From: Clostridiaceae bacterium
GTDB taxonomy: Bacteria; Bacillota; Clostridia; Acetivibrionales; DTU013
Direction: 5' to 3'
Assembly: GCA_012519745.1 (NCBI GenBank)
Contig: JAAYPO010000082.1
Location: 1 to 64,000, forward strand
DNA: 64,000 bases
Below the pieces are notes generated by a model. That model had not been told where the DNA came from and made no database searches. It saw only the letters and a list, made by a program, of their open reading frames with translations. Below, piece by piece: positions 10,023 to 21,328 of this stretch. Made by a program: the position numbers and the translations under genes. Within the stretch, counting starts at the first letter, position 1. Each line of letters begins with the position of its first letter.

Positions 10023-10703
10023 ATGAGTGCTATCATAAAGACAGACAATCTTGTAAGAGACTTTAAATCAGGCCCTGTGACGGTCCATGCCCTGAAGGAT
10101 GTCTCCATTGAGATAGAAAAAGGCAAGCTCACTATACTGAGGGGCCGTTCGGGCTCTGGTAAAACTACGCTGATCAACCTTGTCGGAGCACTGGACAAAC
10201 CAAACTCCGGAAAGATATTTTTTGACGGCATCGATATAACCAATTCAGGAGAGAGGGTAAAAAATGAGCTTAGAAGAAAGAGAATGGGCTTTGTGTTTCA
10301 ATCCGTTGCGCTTATATCGATGATGTCTGCATATGAGAATGTCGAGTTCGGGCTGAGGATCGCAGGAGCCGGTGCGAAGGGAAGGGATGAACGCGCCAGG
10401 CATTGCCTGTCCCTTGTGGGATTGGCAAAGAGGATGGATCACAGGCCTCACGAGCTTTCAGGCGGCGAGCAGCAGAGGGTTGCCATTGCCAGGGCAATAG
10501 CTCACAGGCCGGATATCGTATTTGCAGATGAGCCTACGGCAGAGCTGGACACCCATATGGGCCTCCAGGTGGTCAAGCTTTTTAAGAACCTGGTGGAGCT
10601 GGAAGGGCTGACGGTAGTCATGACTACCCATGACCCCAGCATGATAGATATTGCGGATCATGTACTGACATTGGAGGATGGTGAGATTACTGATGCGAGA
10701 TGA
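10023..10703 (+). CDS. ABC transporter ATP-binding protein (LolD/MacB type)
   Basis: GRSGSGKTTLINLVGALDKP, LSGGEQQRVAIARAIAHRPDIVFADEPTAELD. Confidence 0.96.
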   Translation: MSAIIKTDNLVRDFKSGPVTVHALKDVSIEIEKGKLTILRGRSGSGKTTLINLVGALDKPNSGKIFFDGIDITNSGERVKNELRRKRMGFVFQSVALISMMSAYENVEFGLRIAGAGAKGRDERARHCLSLVGLAKRMDHRPHELSGGEQQRVAIARAIAHRPDIVFADEPTAELDTHMGLQVVKLFKNLVELEGLTVVMTTHDPSMIDIADHVLTLEDGEITDAR

Positions 10704-11685
10704 GAAAACCGACAAAGCTGTGCAGATGGGGAATACAGCCGGAGCTGACGGTTTGGAGGACGGCTTGCAGCAGCTGGGGGAACAGACGGGACGTCCTAAA
10801 ATGATCGAGTGTGAGAACCTGGTCAAGATATACAAGACAAAGGATCTGGAGGTCGTTGCTTTGCAGGGGCTGGATCTTGTCGTTGAGGCTGGGGAGCTGA
10901 TGGCGATCATAGGAAACAGCGGCAGCGGAAAGTCTACGCTTCTCAACATGCTTGGAGGCCTTGACAGGCCATCTGCAGGCAAATTGCGTGTGGATGGACA
11001 TGATTTGCTTAAATTCAATGATCAGCAATTGATCAAATATAAACGTGATACAGTTGGCTTCATATGGCAGAATAACAGCAGAAACCTTGTGCCTTATCTG
11101 ACTGCCCAGGAGAACGTCGAGATGCCGATGCAGCTCACAGGGAAGATGAATGTAAGGAGCAGGGCGCTGCAGCTGCTTGATATGGTGGGGCTGCTGAACA
11201 GAAGGAGCAACAAGCTGAGTCAGCTCTCCGGAGGTGAGCAGCAGCGTGTGGCCATCGCCATCGCACTGGCAAATAACCCGAAGCTGCTTCTGGCCGACGA
11301 GCCTACAGGCTCTGTGGATAGTAAGACTGCAGCTGATATTTTGGATGTTTTCAGGGAACTCAACAATACTTTTGGTATCACTGTCGTTATTGTTACCCAT
11401 GACAGGCAGATCTCACGTAAGGTGGACAGGGTGGTTGCTATCAGGGATGGCCGCACCAGCAGTGAGTTTATCAGAAAGGTGTCTTATGCGGATGAGCTGG
11501 CGGAGATGGGCAGTTTGCTCACAAGCCATGGCGATGATGTGCATGAGGAGCTGGTGGTGCTTGACCGGACCGGCAGGCTGCAGATACCTGCCGAATATAT
11601 ACAGGCCCTTGGGCTTAAGGGCAGGAACAAGGTGAAGGTTGAACTGGAAGGCGACAGAGTCGTCATGTACGCCCCTGAGAAGTAA
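10693..11685 (+). CDS. ABC transporter ATP-binding protein with C-terminal AbrB-like extension
   Basis: GNSGSGKSTLLNMLGGLDRP, LSGGEQQRVAIAIALANNPKLLLADEPTGSVD; tail VVLDRTGRLQIPAEYIQALGLKGRNKVKVELEGDRVVMY resembles the AbrB/SpoVT fold signature. Confidence 0.9.
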   Translation: MRDEKTDKAVQMGNTAGADGLEDGLQQLGEQTGRPKMIECENLVKIYKTKDLEVVALQGLDLVVEAGELMAIIGNSGSGKSTLLNMLGGLDRPSAGKLRVDGHDLLKFNDQQLIKYKRDTVGFIWQNNSRNLVPYLTAQENVEMPMQLTGKMNVRSRALQLLDMVGLLNRRSNKLSQLSGGEQQRVAIAIALANNPKLLLADEPTGSVDSKTAADILDVFRELNNTFGITVVIVTHDRQISRKVDRVVAIRDGRTSSEFIRKVSYADELAEMGSLLTSHGDDVHEELVVLDRTGRLQIPAEYIQALGLKGRNKVKVELEGDRVVMYAPEK

Positions 11686-11760
11686 ATGATGCGAGACTTC
11701 GCAGCGGCGTTGGGGTTTGGTAAGAGGATACTTCAGAGTTGTGCTTTGAGGCAGAGCTTA

Positions 11761-12042
11761 GTAGGGTGTCCTCTTTTTTATGTGCGTATCCGGCGGGCCG
11801 CGGTCATTGCATCGACTCCGTTCACGGACAGTCTGTAATATCCTTGCTCGTTCTCATGCTGGCGCTGCCAAACCGGCATCGTGCCTTATTGGCTGCGCCT
11901 GCGGCGTCCGTGCCGCAGGATCATGTTCCTGGTGCCGCATTCGAACATCGCAAGGATATACAGTCTGTAGCCGTTCTCTTCGTATGATGCTCTGACCGCA
12001 GCCCGCCGGATACGCCACTGTTTTGTTCAAGAGGACACTACC
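11761..12042. other. ~280-bp nested imperfect inverted repeat (fold-back element or structured RNA)
   Basis: GCGTATCCGGCGGGCCGCGGTCA (11784-11806) vs TGACCGCAGCCCGCCGGATACGC (11993-12015); inner ACAGTCTGTAATATCCTTGC vs GCAAGGATATACAGTCTGT; apical CCTGCGGC-GTCCGT-GCCGCAGG (11898-11919). Confidence 0.8.
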
Positions 12043-12114
12043 TCGAGGCAGAGCTTCAAAGCGAGTCTCAGAAGTGTCTTCGGAGCCGCCTCTGACCGCT
12101 CCAGCGCCTTCCTA

Positions 12115-15100
12115 TTACAGGCCGAAGTATGCCTCGACGGCTATTTTGAAGCCATCTACGAAACCCAGGGGCACTTTCGGCCCTTTCAGTATCCTTTCGA
12201 TTTTCTTGATATCCACACCGGTTTCTTCCGAGGCCTTTTCCTTGATCTTATCCTTGATCTTGCTCTTCACATAGCCGGACGGGCCTTTTTCGGCCAGACT
12301 CATCAATTCCTCCAGCATCTCGAGCACATCTGCGCACAACATAGCTGCATGCGCCTTGATGGTGGCGTAGTCGTCGAACTTCAGCGCATAAGCTGATATG
12401 GACCAGCTGGCACAGCTTAATCCTACGAAATACCCAACGTATGTCTGCATGACCTTATTGTTCATCATGCCCAGTGTATATGAGGCCATGCCGGATCGCT
12501 CGCCTGTGTCAAAGACAGATACTGCCTCGTAAGTATTTGCATCGATCTCCAGCCATGCCCACCGCTGCTTGCCTGCCACTGTACCCGGTTGCTCAGGTAC
12601 TAAAAATACTGTGCTGTTACGCGCGTCCAATGATTGTTGTATATGCTCCAGCAATACCGCAGGATATTTCCCCTGCATTGTGGCCAGAGCTTCAGTGCGG
12701 GCATCCTCGCTGTTTTCCACCAGTATGAAGCCGGTTCCCTTGGGGAGGGCTGTCCATACGTCAAGGAAGCTGATGCTGTCGCTGCCGGGCAGAGCACTGC
12801 CTTCGAGCACAGAGGCATAGATCCCGCTGAACAGGTTATATGCATGTATGTTAGCTTCTTCTCCCTTCAGCACCTGATTCTGATGGTGCATCAGGTCGAA
12901 GCTTGCTATTGCATTGGTGCCGTCTGATTTACAAGTGATCATGACAGCCATCGGCTGATCTACCCTTCCCATAATAAGGTCGAGCTGCTTCGAGATTTCA
13001 ATGTCATAGGTCGTCCGCGCAGCTATATAGCGATAGAGGGCATTGCGTGTGAACCATTTGACTTTTGATGCATTGCTGGCTTCCACAGCTGGCTGTGGGC
13101 CGGAGCTGCCTGATGCTGCTGCGATGGCGTTGCTCTCCTGCATCAGTATGTTGACGGTATTCTCACCCATCTCAGGCAGTCCGAATCCGAGAGTGTGGCA
13201 AATATCGGTTAGCTTTTGACCGCTTTCGAGGATAGTTGTATGAACATAAGCATTTTCCGGTGTGCCCGACACGCGCATTCTCACAGTGACAGACTTTATT
13301 TTGTCACGGCCTGTATCTATTGCGTCACTGCCCTGCAGCAGGCCGTCAGTGGTGCTGACCACGACCTTTACCAGATCGCCCCCGCCTTCGGATTTTGCCG
13401 CAGTATAGTAGCCGATATCTATAGGACCAAGACTGAGAGAGGGTATTGAAAGCTCCTTGTTGAACAGCTCGATCTCCTTCGTCACAATTTCGGAAGTCTC
13501 TGTGCCGCCTGTCGATCCGCCTGCCGCCTCGGCAAATGCCCCGAATATGCCGGACTGTCCGGAGCCTTCGGATTGCGGTGCACCTTCGACAGTGGCAGTT
13601 ATGATCATTCTTGCAGTGGCCGGATTTGTCTTGTTTCCTTTTGAGGATGGCAGATAGATCAGTCCGGACAGGTCTGCAGCATCCCTCATGAACGGTACCA
13701 CGAATATATGGGGCTGTCCGCTGTCGTCAGTGAAGGCCAGTGCAGGCAGATGATGCGGAGCTTTATCAGTACCGCTGAGATAATTCAATGCTTCCTTACC
13801 TCTCTCAAGCACCTTTACCAGCCTGAATTCGCTTTCGATGCCCAACGTTGCCAGCATATGCTCTGCAAGCTCCAGCATGTCGGATTCTGAACCCCAGCCC
13901 TGTGCAAGGACTGCCTCCGGCGCATAGTAGCTGTTATCATATCCTCCCGGCGACGGCAGCCACCGTATGGCGTACATCACATGGTAGAAATCCTGCAGCG
14001 ATGTCAGCTGATCCATCACCTTGCTGCCGAAAACCGATGCAGCCGGTGCAGGTATGTCCGCGCCCTCCGGTTCGTCTGTCGAAAGGCCTATGGTTTTTGC
14101 CTTCGGTTCGGCTGACGGCTTTGAGGCTTTATATTTTGCCACTGCTTTGCTTACCGCCTCACTCAGTCTATCTTCAAAGCTAGTGTCGACTTTGACAGGA
14201 TGCTTCATTGCCATAAGTTCCGGGTGAGGATATGGATCCGCACTTATTTTTACAGCCATTTCCGGGATATGAGGGGAACGCAGAACATATTTGCCATGCT
14301 GATCATAGTTGACGGGGAATTCCACGATGCCGCGCCTGGTCTGGCCGTCGAGGACAGCCCAGCTGCTGTCGATCCCGTACAGGTATTCGCTTGTGCGTCC
14401 GCTTGGCTCGATATACCGGCGATTATCATCAGATGCCTTTGTATCTTCAAGGGCCAATATGTTATTCAGGCTTGTTGTACCGTAGCCATCCTTTTTATCT
14501 GTGACTGTTATATCCAGTATGACATAGCTGCTGCTAAAAGCACTGGGTGACAATGAATTTATGGTCAGATCGAAATATTCATGTGAGAACCTCAGGCCCA
14601 TGGACGAGGTCCGGACCGGTGAGCCGGCTGTTACCGGTATGTCGAGGCTTCCTCCGCTGATATCGCCGGTCAGCCTTGATGAGGCCGACGAAAATGCCTC
14701 AGGTATCTCAAAGGGCATAAGGACCATGTTTGAGGCGCCGGGTGCCATCATCGTCTGTCCAGTGAACCCAAGGGGCATATTATAGACCATGTTGCTCATT
14801 TTCGTCATGAGAGGACCTTCAGCTGTGTCCAGTACGTAATAGAAGCGTTCCATCGGGTCGATATTCAAAAGTGCCTGGACCTTGCTGTCGAACCTGGCCT
14901 GTATCGTCCTTAACACCGTATACCGTCGGTATTCCTTATGCTCCGGCGTATATTGGGGTTCACGCATAAAGGTACCGTATTCCTCTTGGTCAGATTTCCC
15001 TGTGACACTCATGGAGAATACATCAGTAATCCTGGATGGCGAAGATGTGGGAAGTTCGGATATTTCCGCAAGCTGATCGCTGATCTTGCCTGCCAGTGGT

Positions 15101-18100
15101 ATTTGAATATGTCCGTATACAGTATCATAGTAGTGTAATGAGAGCTGTGATATCCTCTGCGGCTTGTCGGCATGAAATACCAGAACACCTGTCTTTTTAT
15201 CGCCCTTTTTGATCGTTACGGATGCATTGCCTGGTGCCGAAAGGGGTTCGGAGGCCAGCCAGGTAGCTTTTGATGCAGGCACAGGTGAACCGTTGTTCAC
15301 ACTCAGATAGAAGTGCTGCAATATCGAAGGGATCAAATATGCCTCCAGCTGTGACGGACTATTTTTGGGAAAATCAATCTCTATATTAAGTGCCAGGAAT
15401 TGTTTTTCTCTATTGGCAGCCACGCCGCTCAAAACATCAAAGGTATAGGCATCCTTAACAGTCATCGTGATGAGTTGGTTTTTGCCCGATTTGCCGTATG
15501 ATGTGCTGCCGGTCATTTCTGAAGGGGCAGCCGCATCTGAACCGTCAGACGGCTGTGCGGTCTTATCCTGATCATCTTCATAAGCAATATGGGATGTGAC
15601 AGACAATACCTCATTGCCGGGTTTGACTCCGCCGGTGATAAGCCGGGCAGTCTTTTTGTCATACAGCGGGATCATCTTTCCGCCTGTGGTGATCCTGGGA
15701 GCTCTCGGCTCCTGGGTCTTGCCTGCTTTCGTTTTCAGGGAGAATCCGGCCAGACTTTTGGTTGCATAATAGTCCATTGTGGATCCATCGTCCGTTTTTG
15801 CCTTTATGCCGATGGAGAACGGTAGCCTGTCTTCCTGATTTAGCGGTACCAAGACCTTTTTCTCCAGCTCCTTCAGCCTGGCTGTAACTTCAGCGATATT
15901 ATTTGTGATTATATAATCACCGCCTGTCATCTCTGCAGCGTATTTAAACGACTCCTCCACTGAGGATGCATCGCTGACACCTACGAATAGACAGCGTATC
16001 CCTTCGTCCTTCAATTCCTTTAGGACGGCATCGGCATCTCCGCCTCCGCGATAGCTGACTTCATCCATAGCGGCATCAGTCACAAAAATAAAGGCCTTTT
16101 TATTTGTAGGAAGCGGACTGAGCTGCTTTGCTGCCGCTTTGAGCGCCTTGATGACTTCGGTACCGCCTCCGGTGTTGCCTTCCTCGGCCATAGCCTGCAT
16201 GAGGGCAGGCTTCTGATCCGTAGTCATATGCATCATATCTATACTGCTTCCGAATTTGGAAAACTGTATAAGCGATCCATTCGGCAATGCCGTGAAGAAA
16301 TCATGGAACATGGTCATGACGGCGTCCCTGTAGGGGCCCATGGAACCTGAGTCGTCGATTATGACGCCGACTACCGGCTGTTCGGATTTTATATCCGCTG
16401 TTGATTCCGGCCGCTTGTATGTTATTACAAACTCGTTGCCGAATTTTCCGGCGACGGCGGCAAAGGCCTGATCCAATCCCGCTTCGTCATTGGCTGAGAA
16501 ATATGCGCCCTTGTCATTGGCCATGCTCATTGCGATCAATGCCTCCGGATCATGTCCTTCACCAAAACCAATAGTCAATACGGTGGTTTCACTGTTCTTT
16601 ATCTTTGATACTATCTGATCACGGGATAAAGAAGAGCCTTTGCCCTGATTTTTCAGCTCACGGGAATCCGCACCGTCTGCAAACACGACTAAGAAGTTGT
16701 TCTCGCCGCTGCCCAGCAGATCGAGGCCTTTTGATGCGGCATCATACAGTGCGGTGCCGCCTTTGGACTTCAGCTTGTCCAGGTTTTTTAAGACAGCTTC
16801 TCTTCCGGCCTCCTTGTACTCGGTGATATTCGACTCGAAGGAGATCAGCCGGATATTCGTTTTGTCCGGCAGCCCGGATACGAATTTTTTAGCGGCCTCT
16901 ATGGTAGGCTTCATGAAATTGCCCATGGAGCCTGAGGTGTCAATGACCAGAACAACGTTTACCGGAGCAGTCTGCCGCTTGATATCGAGTATCTCGCCCG
17001 GTATACCGCCCTCGGTGATTGTCACGTCCTTCTTTTCAGGAAAAACATCGCGCTTCAGAGGGTCGTTTATAAGGAAGGACACTTCGGCCGTGTCGCTGTT
17101 ATCCTTGTTGTCATGTATGGAGATAGAGCCTTGATTTGTATTGAAATTGCCGAAAATGGATTCAAAAGAGGAATATGTCGATTTGAACTCATTTGGAAGC
17201 ACTACCTCTGTCAGCTCGCCGCTGCTTACCGGCACCATGCGTATTCCTCCCTCTCCTTCGCCGGGGAGGGCTGCCTTGATATTGTAGTATCCGGCGGGGA
17301 CATGGAATACGGTGTTACCTTCGCTGTCAATAGCTCCGTTGAGAGAATATCCGCCCTCATACCTTATGTCGAACAGTGCGGACTGCAGGTTCAGCGTTGC
17401 GCTGCCCGGTGCGCCGAAGACACGAATACTGCCCATCTGCTCACCGATATTGACCGGTATGATGGAGCCTGTCTTTTCAAACCTAATGGTGACAGATTCG
17501 GGAACATGTGTGCCCGAGCCGAAGGAGACGTACCAAAACAGCGGTTCGTCTGTTTGGGGGATGTTATCGAGTGCATACCGGCGGCAGTATTTTGCTTCCA
17601 CATCTTTTGAATAGCTGAAGGAGCGGGCATAGGTACCGATCCTCTTGTACTGAGCAGCCTTTACGTAGGCACTTGCCGCATCCGAACCATTTATTTCCAC
17701 AAAGGCTGTCACAAAATCGCCGCTTCCGGCCTTTGTCATGAAGCAATATTGGCCGTCGATCAAATCAGATGGTTTCAATGTTATTGTCTGTCCATACGGT
17801 AATATATCCTGCTTTACAATTACAAGATCTGCCCTGGTGTATTCCAGGTTGCTCCATGTAGCTGACGCCCACCATATCTGGCTGCCCTTCTCGAGCCTGA
17901 AGGTGACCCTGTCGTCTGTGTTGTTGAGCAGTGTTGCGCCGAGTTCCTTTGCGTACCAGCGTATATAGTTTGTGGTCAGCTTTTCATTGTCGATCCCAAG
18001 CTCCCATCTTTCGCCATACACGCGCTGTGTGACTTCGCTCACTCCTTCAAGCCAGCTTATGTCAGCATAATCGTTGCCTAAGGGCCTGTACCTCGCATTT

Positions 18101-18456
18101 GAGTACAGGCTTTTGGAACCGAGGGGGTTTACTAATGGCGCCGGCATATCGGTCCAGTCGCTGGGATCACCTGTCTCAAGCAGCTGGAAATCCACTCCCG
18201 GCTTGCCGATGGGATCCGGAGCAGCCTGGAGGAATCCGTCCAGCTTCGGCGGCTCGGCTGCCGACAGCAATAGATGTCCCGAGGGCAATGTGTTTCCCGC
18301 AGTGGCTTGTTGTCCGGTGCTGTCCTGTGGACCCTGCTGTGTCTGTTGATCCGGGGGATCATTTTTCTTATCCTTCGGCTTTAATGCACATCCTGCCAGT
18401 AGTGAAACGAGTATTGATAAAATCAATACAATCGAAACGATGCGTTTTGTCGACAT
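12115..18456 (-). CDS. Giant lipoprotein (~2,113 aa) with two von Willebrand factor A domains
   Basis: MSTKRIVSIVLILSILVSLLAGC lipoprotein signal with RBS (ggagg) upstream of ATG 18456; VNVVLVIDTSGSMG...GGTALYDAASKG...VVFADGADS and VVGVIIDDSGSMG...GGGTEVIKAL...FVTDAAMD. Confidence 0.92.
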   Translation of the reverse strand: MSTKRIVSIVLILSILVSLLAGCALKPKDKKNDPPDQQTQQGPQDSTGQQATAGNTLPSGHLLLSAAEPPKLDGFLQAAPDPIGKPGVDFQLLETGDPSDWTDMPAPLVNPLGSKSLYSNARYRPLGNDYADISWLEGVSEVTQRVYGERWELGIDNEKLTTNYIRWYAKELGATLLNNTDDRVTFRLEKGSQIWWASATWSNLEYTRADLVIVKQDILPYGQTITLKPSDLIDGQYCFMTKAGSGDFVTAFVEINGSDAASAYVKAAQYKRIGTYARSFSYSKDVEAKYCRRYALDNIPQTDEPLFWYVSFGSGTHVPESVTIRFEKTGSIIPVNIGEQMGSIRVFGAPGSATLNLQSALFDIRYEGGYSLNGAIDSEGNTVFHVPAGYYNIKAALPGEGEGGIRMVPVSSGELTEVVLPNEFKSTYSSFESIFGNFNTNQGSISIHDNKDNSDTAEVSFLINDPLKRDVFPEKKDVTITEGGIPGEILDIKRQTAPVNVVLVIDTSGSMGNFMKPTIEAAKKFVSGLPDKTNIRLISFESNITEYKEAGREAVLKNLDKLKSKGGTALYDAASKGLDLLGSGENNFLVVFADGADSRELKNQGKGSSLSRDQIVSKIKNSETTVLTIGFGEGHDPEALIAMSMANDKGAYFSANDEAGLDQAFAAVAGKFGNEFVITYKRPESTADIKSEQPVVGVIIDDSGSMGPYRDAVMTMFHDFFTALPNGSLIQFSKFGSSIDMMHMTTDQKPALMQAMAEEGNTGGGTEVIKALKAAAKQLSPLPTNKKAFIFVTDAAMDEVSYRGGGDADAVLKELKDEGIRCLFVGVSDASSVEESFKYAAEMTGGDYIITNNIAEVTARLKELEKKVLVPLNQEDRLPFSIGIKAKTDDGSTMDYYATKSLAGFSLKTKAGKTQEPRAPRITTGGKMIPLYDKKTARLITGGVKPGNEVLSVTSHIAYEDDQDKTAQPSDGSDAAAPSEMTGSTSYGKSGKNQLITMTVKDAYTFDVLSGVAANREKQFLALNIEIDFPKNSPSQLEAYLIPSILQHFYLSVNNGSPVPASKATWLASEPLSAPGNASVTIKKGDKKTGVLVFHADKPQRISQLSLHYYDTVYGHIQIPLAGKISDQLAEISELPTSSPSRITDVFSMSVTGKSDQEEYGTFMREPQYTPEHKEYRRYTVLRTIQARFDSKVQALLNIDPMERFYYVLDTAEGPLMTKMSNMVYNMPLGFTGQTMMAPGASNMVLMPFEIPEAFSSASSRLTGDISGGSLDIPVTAGSPVRTSSMGLRFSHEYFDLTINSLSPSAFSSSYVILDITVTDKKDGYGTTSLNNILALEDTKASDDNRRYIEPSGRTSEYLYGIDSSWAVLDGQTRRGIVEFPVNYDQHGKYVLRSPHIPEMAVKISADPYPHPELMAMKHPVKVDTSFEDRLSEAVSKAVAKYKASKPSAEPKAKTIGLSTDEPEGADIPAPAASVFGSKVMDQLTSLQDFYHVMYAIRWLPSPGGYDNSYYAPEAVLAQGWGSESDMLELAEHMLATLGIESEFRLVKVLERGKEALNYLSGTDKAPHHLPALAFTDDSGQPHIFVVPFMRDAADLSGLIYLPSSKGNKTNPATARMIITATVEGAPQSEGSGQSGIFGAFAEAAGGSTGGTETSEIVTKEIELFNKELSIPSLSLGPIDIGYYTAAKSEGGGDLVKVVVSTTDGLLQGSDAIDTGRDKIKSVTVRMRVSGTPENAYVHTTILESGQKLTDICHTLGFGLPEMGENTVNILMQESNAIAAASGSSGPQPAVEASNASKVKWFTRNALYRYIAARTTYDIEISKQLDLIMGRVDQPMAVMITCKSDGTNAIASFDLMHHQNQVLKGEEANIHAYNLFSGIYASVLEGSALPGSDSISFLDVWTALPKGTGFILVENSEDARTEALATMQGKYPAVLLEHIQQSLDARNSTVFLVPEQPGTVAGKQRWAWLEIDANTYEAVSVFDTGERSGMASYTLGMMNNKVMQTYVGYFVGLSCASWSISAYALKFDDYATIKAHAAMLCADVLEMLEELMSLAEKGPSGYVKSKIKDKIKEKASEETGVDIKKIERILKGPKVPLGFVDGFKIAVEAYFGL

Positions 18457-18741
18457 AGGACAAAAACCTCCGTTATAGATAACGATTATGATGGATACCA
18501 TTTGCATATGTGTGACAGCCTGCTGTCTTTTCCCTGTACTGCTGTAGCCGGATGGAAGGAATATACCAATTCAATTACATAGTATCACAAACATATGATG
18601 ACAGGGGGAGTATTTTTCTGCTGTCAAGGGGTGATTAAGGATGATTTTTGTTTTATTTCGCTGGTTTGTGGTTAAAATAAGTCAGATACCATCAGTGGTG
18701 GACATGCAGTCGGCAGCTGTGGTATAATATGGAAATGATAA

Positions 18742-20073
<1,332 letters not shown>

Positions 20074-20246
20074 GTGTGCAGATAAATCATTTTTGGACTT
20101 TTGACAAAAATGCGCAACGGGATTTCCGGGCTGCAGACGCGTATGATGACCGAAGCTGACTGCACTGCAGGTCTGCAATGTTATGCTTGTATTTTTGTAA
20201 GATATGTGTTACAATTTGTCTTGTCAATTTTTCGGGAGGTGTTACT

Positions 20247-20489
20247 TTGAACGCGATACAAATCATAGTATCTATTTTCCATATAATATTTGCGCTCTCC
20301 ATCATAATAGTAGTGCTTTTGCAGTCTGGAAAGTCAGCGGGTCTGTCAGGCTCCATCGCTGGAGGGGCGGAAACATTCTTTGGAAAAAACAAGGGAAGGA
20401 CGCTGGATGCTTTATTGGGCAAATATACTTCTGTTGCTGCGATCGCATTCCTCGTTACTTCAGTGGTATTGTTCCTTGTACTTAAATAG
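20247..20489 (+). CDS. secG: Preprotein translocase subunit SecG
   Basis: Two TM helices, IIVVLLQSGKSAGLSGSIAGGAETFFGKNKGRTLDALLGKYT; TTG start with gggaggt RBS. Confidence 0.95.
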   Translation: MNAIQIIVSIFHIIFALSIIIVVLLQSGKSAGLSGSIAGGAETFFGKNKGRTLDALLGKYTSVAAIAFLVTSVVLFLVLK

Positions 20490-20503
20490 AAGGCAAAGAA
20501 AAC

Positions 20504-20532
20504 AGACTGTGCAGCGATGCATAGTCTTTTTT
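20504..20532 (+). terminator. Rho-independent terminator after secG
   Basis: AGACTGTGCagcgatGCATAGTCTTTTTT. Confidence 0.75.
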
Positions 20533-20622
20533 ATACCATCAGGGTTTGCATAATCAGTCGATCATAAATATCACGGCATGTGTAGGCGATCCATCATTAA
20601 TTACACGAAACGGGGTGGATAT

Positions 20623-21174
20623 ATGGACAGAGAGCAGGCGTTGGCTGAATTGACGGCAAGGGTCAAAAACCCTAACCTTCTGAAGCATTCTCTGGCTGTA
20701 GAAGCTATTATGAGAGGGCTTGCGACTATGGTGAGAGACAACGTGGAGGTCTGGGGCTTGACAGGACTGCTCCACGACATAGATTATGAAAAAACAGCAA
20801 GCGATCCGTCCAGGCACAGCATAGTGGGTGCCGAAATTCTTGAAGACCTGGGCTTCGACAGTGAGATCGTATATGCTGTCAAGGCTCATAATTCATATCA
20901 CGGCATAGAAAGAAAAAGAAAAATAGACAAGGCCTTGTACTGTGCAGATCCTGTTTCGGGACTCATAACTGCGGCTGCGCTTATACTTCCTTCAAAGAAG
21001 CTTGCAGATGTGACACCGGATTTTGTAATAAGGAAAATGAGTGAAAAAAATTTTGCAAAGGGCGCTGACCGTGACCAGATAAAAAGCTGCAGTGGTATAG
21101 GTGTGTCACTGGAGGATTTTATATCGATATCCCTTGAAGCAATGAAGAAGATATCCGATCAGTTAGGGCTTTAG
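20623..21174 (+). CDS. HD domain (HDIG-type) hydrolase
   Basis: KHSLAVEAIMRGLA, LTGLLHDIDYE, HSIVGAEILEDLG, VKAHNSYHG. Confidence 0.9.
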   Translation: MDREQALAELTARVKNPNLLKHSLAVEAIMRGLATMVRDNVEVWGLTGLLHDIDYEKTASDPSRHSIVGAEILEDLGFDSEIVYAVKAHNSYHGIERKRKIDKALYCADPVSGLITAAALILPSKKLADVTPDFVIRKMSEKNFAKGADRDQIKSCSGIGVSLEDFISISLEAMKKISDQLGL

Positions 21175-21213
21175 CAAGTGCGGCGATATTGAACTGTATT
21201 TCTGTGGTAATAT

Positions 21214-21240
21214 GCCCCCCATCTATGCAGGGGGGCTTTT
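21214..21240 (+). terminator. Rho-independent terminator
   Basis: GCCCCCCatctatgcaGGGGGGCTTTT. Confidence 0.9.
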
Positions 21241-21328
21241 CAATGCCTGTTGCGGGTCGATTTGGTTTAAAAATCATTTTTGCAGGAATAATAGAGAATA
21301 AAGAAACAGATGGATCGAGAGGTTTAAA

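Noticed and set aside
11739-11987. Small ORFs between the ABC operon and the giant lipoprotein
   Set aside because: They lie in the long inverted-repeat structure and have no coding signature
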